A stretch of 64,000 bases of DNA from contig JBBQHI010000015.1 in NCBI GenBank assembly GCA_038323835.1, positions 11,728 through 75,727 on the forward strand. Direction: 5' to 3'. A model generated the notes under the pieces. That model did not search any database and had not been told where the DNA came from. It was given only the letters and a program-made list of their open reading frames with translations. Positions 59,409-64,000 of this stretch are shown one piece after another. The translations under genes were made by a program, and so were the position numbers. Positions within the stretch are counted from its first letter, which is position 1; every line of letters begins with the position of its first letter. The DNA comes from JACVRW01 sp038323835 (GTDB taxonomy: Bacteria > Actinomycetota > Thermoleophilia > Solirubrobacterales > Thermoleophilaceae).

Positions 59409-60866
59409 CTAGAGCAGCGCGCCCACCTCGGCGGCCACGCGCTCGCCCGAGCGCACCGCACCGTCCATGTAGCCGCACCACTCGGTGGAGGTCTCGGTGC
59501 CCGCCCAGTGGATCCGGCCCACCGGCTTGCGCAGGGCGGTGCCGTAGTCGAGGAGCACGCCCGGCGGCGCCCACGCGCCGTAGCAGCCGCGACTCCACTC
59601 CTCCTCCATCCAGTTCTGCTCCACGTAGGCTCGCGGCGAGCCTGCGGCGGGCCCGAACCACTTGGCGAACTGTGCGATCACCGCCGCCCGGCGCTGCGCG
59701 AGCGGGCGCGGGCCCCACTTCCGGGCCTCCTCGCCCTCGATGAATCCGATCAGCACTCCCGTGCCGCCGTTCGGAGGCGAGTTGTCGTAGGTCACCTTCA
59801 CCGGGCCGGTATCGCTGGTGGCCTGGCCGGTGCGCCCGGTGTCACGCCAGAAGGGGCGGTCGTAGAGCGCGTGGACCTTGAGCACCGAGCCCATCGGCAT
59901 GCGCTGGGTGAGCTGGTCGCGCACGGCGGGAAGGATGGGGTGGTAGTCGATGCGAGCGGCCAGCGCCGGTGGCGCGGTGATCACGCAGTAGCGCGCATGC
60001 ACCACGGCGTGGTCCGACTCCACGGTCACGCCGCGGCGCCCCTGCACGATGCGGCGCACGGGCGTGCCCAGCAGCACCCGCCGGCCGAGCTTGGCCGCCA
60101 CCCGCTTGGACACGGTCTGGGAGCCGCCCACGAAGCGGCTCTCCTGCGCGCCGCCCGCGGTGTTGATCAGGTTCTCGAAGCTGCCCGCGGAGTGAATGTA
60201 GAACAGGACGTGGAGCAGTGAGACGTCGCGCGGCTCGCCCGCGAACACGGCCTCGATCCCCAGGTCCAGCAGCAGCCGGCCCTCGTCGGTGGTCATGTGC
60301 GTGAGCTTCCAGGTCTCGAGCGTCTGGGAGTCCCACTCGCGTGCCTTCGGCGCCGTCCAGGGGGCGTCGAGCGGCACCTCCTTCGCCATCCGGTCGAGCG
60401 CCACGAGCGCGACGGCGATGTCGCCGATCGCGGCGGGCTCGGCGGGCGGGATCGCGCCCGAGTAGGTCTTGAGCGTGCCCAGCCGCTGGTACACGTTCAG
60501 GCCGGTGTTGTAGGTCTTGAAGGTCGGGACGCCCACGGCCTTGGCGAGCGCGGCGATGCGCGTCTGGCCCGGTCCGATCCACTGGCCGCCGAAGTCCACG
60601 GGCACGCCGCGCACGTGCTTGGTCCAGGTGCGCCCGCCGACGCGGTCGCGCGCCTCCAGGACGTAGACCGAGTGGCCCTTCGCCCGGAGCGCACGCGCAG
60701 TGGTGAGGCCGGACAGCCCCGCCCCCACCACCACCACGTCGGCCGAGAGCGAGCGGCGGCGCCCGTGGCCGCGGTGGGCCTCGGCGGCAGCCGGGAGCGC
60801 GGCGACTCCGGCACCGGTGGCGGCGGCACCGAGCGCGCCACGGCGGGTGATCCGACTCTGAGACAT
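59409..60866 (-). CDS. Tat-exported flavin monoamine oxidase
   Basis: 485 residues from ATG 60866, preceded by CAGGAGGAG; earlier in-frame codons are not protein-like. A Tat signal is present (SRITRRGALGAAATGAGVAA). The FAD domain begins DVVVVGAGLSGLTTARALRA, followed by VLEARDRVGGRTWT and VPVDFGGQWIGPGQTRIAAL. The C-terminal motif GRIHWAGTETSTEWCGYMDG with AVRSGERVAAEV matches MAO-type amine oxidases (tyramine/putrescine oxidase group), where the W-x-G-T-E-x-(A/S)-T...GY region contacts FAD. It deaminates an extracellular amine; specificity unknown. Confidence 0.88.
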   Translation of the reverse strand: MSQSRITRRGALGAAATGAGVAALPAAAEAHRGHGRRRSLSADVVVVGAGLSGLTTARALRAKGHSVYVLEARDRVGGRTWTKHVRGVPVDFGGQWIGPGQTRIAALAKAVGVPTFKTYNTGLNVYQRLGTLKTYSGAIPPAEPAAIGDIAVALVALDRMAKEVPLDAPWTAPKAREWDSQTLETWKLTHMTTDEGRLLLDLGIEAVFAGEPRDVSLLHVLFYIHSAGSFENLINTAGGAQESRFVGGSQTVSKRVAAKLGRRVLLGTPVRRIVQGRRGVTVESDHAVVHARYCVITAPPALAARIDYHPILPAVRDQLTQRMPMGSVLKVHALYDRPFWRDTGRTGQATSDTGPVKVTYDNSPPNGGTGVLIGFIEGEEARKWGPRPLAQRRAAVIAQFAKWFGPAAGSPRAYVEQNWMEEEWSRGCYGAWAPPGVLLDYGTALRKPVGRIHWAGTETSTEWCGYMDGAVRSGERVAAEVGALL

Positions 60867-60903
60867 CTCTCCTCCTGGACGGCGGGGTGGAAGCCGGGCG
60901 AGT

Positions 60904-61812
60904 CTAGTCCGCGGCGGGGGCGCGGCGAGCCACCGAGACGCGGTAGGCCCGTGGGCGGAAGTGCAGGATCGGGTCGTCGCTGAGCTCGATGCCACCGGTC
61001 ACGCGCGTCGGATCGAACACCAGGATGTCGCCCCCCTGCTCGCGCTCGGTGTCGGGGCCGGTCAGCTCGAGGCGCCCGACCTCCACCGTCTCGCGCTCCT
61101 CCGGCCACTCCTCGGTGGCGTCGTGCACCTCGTCGCCATCCTCGGCGATCACCACCATCATGCGGAACGCCGCCCCGCGGCCGGTGATCTCCTCCTGGAG
61201 GTAGTCCGGGCCGCGCTCCTTCGCCTCCTCGGCCCCGAGCGTCCGCTCGCCGGCCTCGGGCTCGAAGCGGTAGCGCACCCAGCGCGAGGTGCCGCCGGCG
61301 TCGGTCCAGCGGAACGAGTGGATCGAGTTGTAGGTGCAGGTGGCGTAGCTCTCGGGCGGGTCCGCGGAGAGCACCGCCTGGATCGCGGGCACGGATTCGG
61401 GGTGAGCGGTCACGAACGCGCCGACCTTCTCCATGTTCGGCTGGCCCGTCTCCGGCTCCGGCTTCCGGGCCTGCGTGAACTCCATGAAGTCCTCCGGCGT
61501 GCGCACGAAGAAGCGGGGCAGGGTGATCATCACCACGTCGGTTCGCGTGCCGTCGGGCAGGTAGAACTTCACCGCCAGCCCGCGGGCCTCGCGCTCCCAG
61601 TCGGGGTTGCCGGGATCGCCGCCGCCGTTCGAGAAGCGCGCGGTGACGGGCAGCGGTTCCCCGGACATGTGCGCGGCGGTGGTCAGGCCGGAGTCCGAGG
61701 GCGTGAAGGTCCCGGCCATCAGGGTGCCCTTGGAGTGGGCCACGCGCGCCCCGGGGTGCTCGCCGGTGATGGCGTTGATCGCGTCCACCACCTGCTCCGC
61801 GAAGGCGTCCAC
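60904..61812 (-). CDS. Catalase-related peroxidase (SrpA/small catalase-like)
   Basis: 302 residues, about half the length of clade 3 catalases, matching the SrpA/'catalase-like' group. Family features: ARVAHSKGTLMAGTFTPS with the distal histidine, GLTTAAHMSGEPLPVTARFS, SNGGGDPGNPDWEREARGLA, VKFYLPDGTRTDVVMITLP, and the proximal heme tyrosine in ILHFRPRAYRVS (R-x-x-x-Y arrangement). It lacks a signal peptide. Such proteins have weak catalase and organic peroxidase activity. The neighbouring amine oxidase produces H2O2, so a protective role is possible (inference). Confidence 0.85.
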   Translation of the reverse strand: MDAFAEQVVDAINAITGEHPGARVAHSKGTLMAGTFTPSDSGLTTAAHMSGEPLPVTARFSNGGGDPGNPDWEREARGLAVKFYLPDGTRTDVVMITLPRFFVRTPEDFMEFTQARKPEPETGQPNMEKVGAFVTAHPESVPAIQAVLSADPPESYATCTYNSIHSFRWTDAGGTSRWVRYRFEPEAGERTLGAEEAKERGPDYLQEEITGRGAAFRMMVVIAEDGDEVHDATEEWPEERETVEVGRLELTGPDTEREQGGDILVFDPTRVTGGIELSDDPILHFRPRAYRVSVARRAPAAD

Positions 61813-61838
61813 GGGCGCAGCCTAATGCGGGCACGCAG

Positions 61839-62642
61839 TCAGCGCGACTCGGCGAGCGAGCGCACCACGGCCTCGTAGAAGCCCTCGCCCATCGTGCTCT
61901 CGGTGATCTCGGCGTTCACCGGCCGCGGGGCGTCGCCGAGGTCGGCGTTCGCCACCACGAAGAAACGCCCGACCTCGGAGGCCACGGCCAGATCCTCCAC
62001 CGAGTCGCCCACCGCGACGCACTCGTCCCGCGCATAGCCCCGGAACCGCATGTGGGCCGCCACGGCGGCGGCCTTGGAGGTGACCGAGGGGATCAGGTGG
62101 TAGGCCCGCGGCGGCCCGGGAAGGTCCAGGGCGGTCTCGTCGCGCCCGATCGTCCCGTTGTCCACGAGCCGCAGGCTGTCGTGTCCGTGCTCCGCGAGCA
62201 GCCGGTCGGCGGCGCTCACGTCCACCAGCCCCCGGAAGACGTGGGACACCTCGCGCTCGAGATGCCAGGGGGCATGGGTCTCGATCCGTCCGGCGAAGCT
62301 CTCGAGCAGCACGTCAGGCGCGCCCGACTCGGCCACCTGCCGGTGGATGGTCCGGCCCTCCTCGGGCTGCCACTCACCGGTGAGAAAGGTGAGCTCGCCG
62401 TCGAGCACCAGCCCGGAGCCCACCTCGAAGATGTACGAGCTCTGGCCGAGCAGGCGGGCGTCCTCCATCACCTGGGTGCGGCGCCGGCCCGACTTGATCA
62501 CCACCTCCACCCCGGCCCGGTGACACGCCTCGAGCGCGCGGGCGGGAAGCAGGGTGAACCGGCCCTCCGCGGTCCGGAACAGCGAAGCGCCGCGCCCGAG
62601 GAGCGTGCCGTCGAGGTCCGTGTAGACGCAGCGAAGAGCCAC
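61839..62642 (-). CDS. HAD-IIB hydrolase, mannosyl/glucosyl-3-phosphoglycerate phosphatase-like
   Basis: 267 residues from a GTG six bases after the GpgS-type stop. HAD motifs: VYTDLDGTLLGRG (DxD nucleophile), VVIKSGRRRTQVMEDARLLG (motif II), PSVTSKAAAVAAHMRFRG (motif III Lys) and CVAVGDSVEDLAVASEVGRF (motif IV). FEVGSGLVLDGE is typical of the MPGP/Cof-like branch. Because it follows a glucosyl-3-phosphoglycerate synthase-like gene with almost no gap, it probably removes the phosphate to give glucosylglycerate, a compatible solute and precursor of methylglucose lipopolysaccharide. Substrate choice between glucosyl and mannosyl is inferred from the neighbour. Confidence 0.8.
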   Translation of the reverse strand: MALRCVYTDLDGTLLGRGASLFRTAEGRFTLLPARALEACHRAGVEVVIKSGRRRTQVMEDARLLGQSSYIFEVGSGLVLDGELTFLTGEWQPEEGRTIHRQVAESGAPDVLLESFAGRIETHAPWHLEREVSHVFRGLVDVSAADRLLAEHGHDSLRLVDNGTIGRDETALDLPGPPRAYHLIPSVTSKAAAVAAHMRFRGYARDECVAVGDSVEDLAVASEVGRFFVVANADLGDAPRPVNAEITESTMGEGFYEAVVRSLAESR

Positions 62643-62648
62643 CGCGGC

Positions 62649-63539
62649 TTACGCGGCGGCCCGCTGGGTGGCAAAAGGCGGGCGCTCCACCAGCTCCACG
62701 CGCACGAGCCGGCCGTCGGCGGCGCAGAAGGGGAGCGCGGCGCCGTCGAGCAGGCGCCCCTCGGCCCGCAGCCGGTCCATCACCACCTGGAGCACCGCGT
62801 AGGCCATCGGCCCCAGCTCCGCCAGCGACTGGTGGCGGTTGCGGCGCACGTCGAGGTCCACCTGCGCCATCCCGACGGTGCCGCCGAGCAGGTCATGGGC
62901 GTTCAGAAGCATCGACGTCTCCACTGCGTACCCGGTGGCGAACGGGATGCTGTGGAAGAGCTCGCGGCGGGCCGCCACCTCCCCGGCCAGCGGCTGGGCG
63001 AAGGCGGCGAGCTCCGGGTAGAAGGCCGACAGCAGTGGCCGGGCGGCGAGCTCGGTGACCCGGCCGCCGTCCATGGGCCGCTCGTAGCCGTTGCCCGGCG
63101 CGAACGGCCGCCGGAAGAAGCCCTTCACGAAACGCAGGTCGGGCTCGGTCATCAGCGGCCCCAGCATCCCGGTCACGAAGTGGCTCGAGAACCGGCGCGT
63201 GTCAGAGTCGAGGTAGACGATCAGATCGCCGTCGGCCACCTCGAGCGCCCGCCACATGGCGTCGCCCTTCCCGAGCGCGGGGCCGAGCTCGGGCATGAGG
63301 TCGGCCTCCTGATGCACCTCGGCGCCGTGGCGCTCGGCCAGCTCCGCGGTCCCGTCCTCCGAGGCGGCGTCCACCACCAGCACCTGGTCCACCAGCCCGT
63401 CGAGGCCGAGAACGCAGTCCAAGATCGGACCGATCGTGTCCGCCACCTCGCGGGTCGGGAGCACCACGGTGACGCGCTCGTCCTTGCGCTCGCACAGCTC
63501 TGCGAGCGGGAAGTGGGAGTGGTGAAAGGAGAGGATCAA
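62649..63539 (-). CDS. gpgS: Glucosyl-3-phosphoglycerate synthase-like glycosyltransferase (GT81)
   Basis: 296 residues from a TTG at 63539, which gives the usual beginning ILSFHHSHFPLAELCERKDE; a longer ORF to 63635 overlaps the divergent helicase. VTVVLPTREVADTIGPILDC is the GT-A nucleotide-binding strand, VDQVLVVDAASEDGT follows, and YLDSDTRRFSSHFVTGMLGP carries the DxD metal site. PFATGYAVETSMLLNAHDLL and GMAQVDLDVRRNRHQSLAEL match GpgS acceptor-site regions. It transfers glucose from a nucleotide donor to 3-phosphoglycerate. It forms a two-gene operon with the phosphatase. Confidence 0.82.
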   Translation of the reverse strand: MILSFHHSHFPLAELCERKDERVTVVLPTREVADTIGPILDCVLGLDGLVDQVLVVDAASEDGTAELAERHGAEVHQEADLMPELGPALGKGDAMWRALEVADGDLIVYLDSDTRRFSSHFVTGMLGPLMTEPDLRFVKGFFRRPFAPGNGYERPMDGGRVTELAARPLLSAFYPELAAFAQPLAGEVAARRELFHSIPFATGYAVETSMLLNAHDLLGGTVGMAQVDLDVRRNRHQSLAELGPMAYAVLQVVMDRLRAEGRLLDGAALPFCAADGRLVRVELVERPPFATQRAAA

Positions 63540-63561
63540 GTCGCGCGTACTATGGCATTCA

Positions 63562-64000
63562 GTGACCAGCGTCCCGACGAGGTACCCCTGGGACCCGGTT
63601 CTCGAAACAGGCCGCGGCGAGGAGCTCGTGACCACGGCCTACGAGGGCGCCCGGCGAGGCTCGGAAACGCCGGTCCCTGAGGACCTCCATCCCACCCTGC
63701 TCGCGTCTCTCGGAGGCGTCGACGCGCTCTGGTCTCACCAGGCCGACACGCTGGAGGCGGCACGCCACGGGCACGTGATCGTCACCACCGGCACGGCCAG
63801 CGGAAAGTCCCTGGCCTTCAACCTCCCCGTGCTCGACACTCTCGCCGGCGACCCGCGAGCGCGGGCGCTCTACCTCTACCCGACCAAGGCGCTGGCCCAG
63901 GACCAGGCGCGCGGCCTGGCCGCCCTCGGCGGCTCCTGGCTGCGCCAGGCGATCTACGACGGCGACACGCCCAAGGAGGAGCGCGCCGCGATCCGCCGCC
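63562..64000 (+). CDS. DEAD/DEAH-box helicase, N-terminal part (MrfA/Hrq1-like), cut by window edge
   Basis: A GTG at 63562 opens a frame to the right edge (146 codons). It begins TSVPTRYPWDPVLETGRGEE, with a Q-motif-like SHQADTLEAARHGH and then Walker A GTASGKSLAFNLPVLDTLAG and motif Ia-like YLYPTKALAQDQARGLAAL. The GTASGKS variant and the 'YPTKALAQDQ' motif are typical of the DUF1998-containing MrfA/Hrq1 helicases involved in mitomycin or crosslink repair. C-terminal domains are outside the window, so subfamily assignment is tentative. Start lies 22 bp from the divergent gpgS start. Confidence 0.8.
   Translation, partial: MTSVPTRYPWDPVLETGRGEELVTTAYEGARRGSETPVPEDLHPTLLASLGGVDALWSHQADTLEAARHGHVIVTTGTASGKSLAFNLPVLDTLAGDPRARALYLYPTKALAQDQARGLAALGGSWLRQAIYDGDTPKEERAAIRR

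Overview
The window is very GC-rich, densely packed chromosomal DNA with frequent GTG and TTG starts and many 4-bp GTGA start/stop overlaps. Several hallmarks point to an actinobacterium, probably of the Thermoleophilia/Solirubrobacterales type: secreted proteins starting with an MRHNVVAYLALFIALGGTSA-like signal peptide, a class F sortase next to a DUF4397 protein, an anti-sigma-like protein with a helix-turn-helix-like head, an acyl-CoA carboxylase epsilon-like peptide, a MoaD-MoaE fusion and a GpgS-type glucosyltransferase. This placement is inferred from gene style only; no rRNA or tRNA was found.

Layout. 1-4.8 kb: 5' part of an exopolysaccharide sugar transferase, a secreted PQQ-type propeller protein, and a divergent sigma factor fused to an anti-sigma-like zinc finger. 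4.8-7 kb: a decayed accessory patch with a stop-interrupted remnant, an ABM-like and a SnoaL-like gene, two copies of an orphan C-terminal coding tail, and an ABC transporter collapsed by internal deletions. 7-13.5 kb: GH31 glycosidase and a selenocysteine operon (moaD-moaE fusion, selA, GNAT acetyltransferase, selB). 13.5-24.3 kb: methylmalonyl-CoA mutase large subunit, secreted protein, sulfatase, isochorismatase, propionyl-CoA carboxylase beta, MFS permease, OCD-family enzyme, AccE-like peptide, amidase. 24.4-31.5 kb: assimilatory sulfate reduction operon (sulfite reductase, APS reductase, cysD, cysN), P450 and TauE-type permease. 31.4-41 kb: hydrolase, biotin-carboxylase/BCCP subunit, FAD oxidoreductase, MFS permease, surface protein, thioesterase, PHP-domain protein. 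41-50 kb: MBL hydrolase, dehalogenase, sucCD, then an anti-sigma/DUF4397/sortase module and an aminotransferase. 50-64 kb: flavin monooxygenase, DtxR regulator, class V aminotransferase, DNA ligase, a sugar dehydrogenase-like propeller in circularly permuted order, an ECF42 sigma/DGPF pair, macrodomain protein, glycerate kinase, amine oxidase, catalase-like protein, a glucosyl-3-phosphoglycerate synthase/phosphatase pair, and the start of an MrfA/Hrq1-like helicase.

How the genes work together. PccB, the carboxylase alpha subunit, methylmalonyl-CoA mutase and succinyl-CoA synthetase together cover propionyl-CoA to succinate, although they are scattered. The cys operon fits the APS (not PAPS) route: the reductase has the iron-sulfur cysteines, CysN lacks an APS kinase domain, and no kinase gene is present.

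The most unusual items are a family of about 39-bp hairpin repeats (seven copies between 13.4 and 38.8 kb, mostly just downstream of stop codons, one inside a reading frame), the permuted propeller, and the anti-sigma/DUF4397/sortase module whose candidate substrate has no LPXTG motif. Alternate-frame ORFs over real genes are abundant and were discarded.
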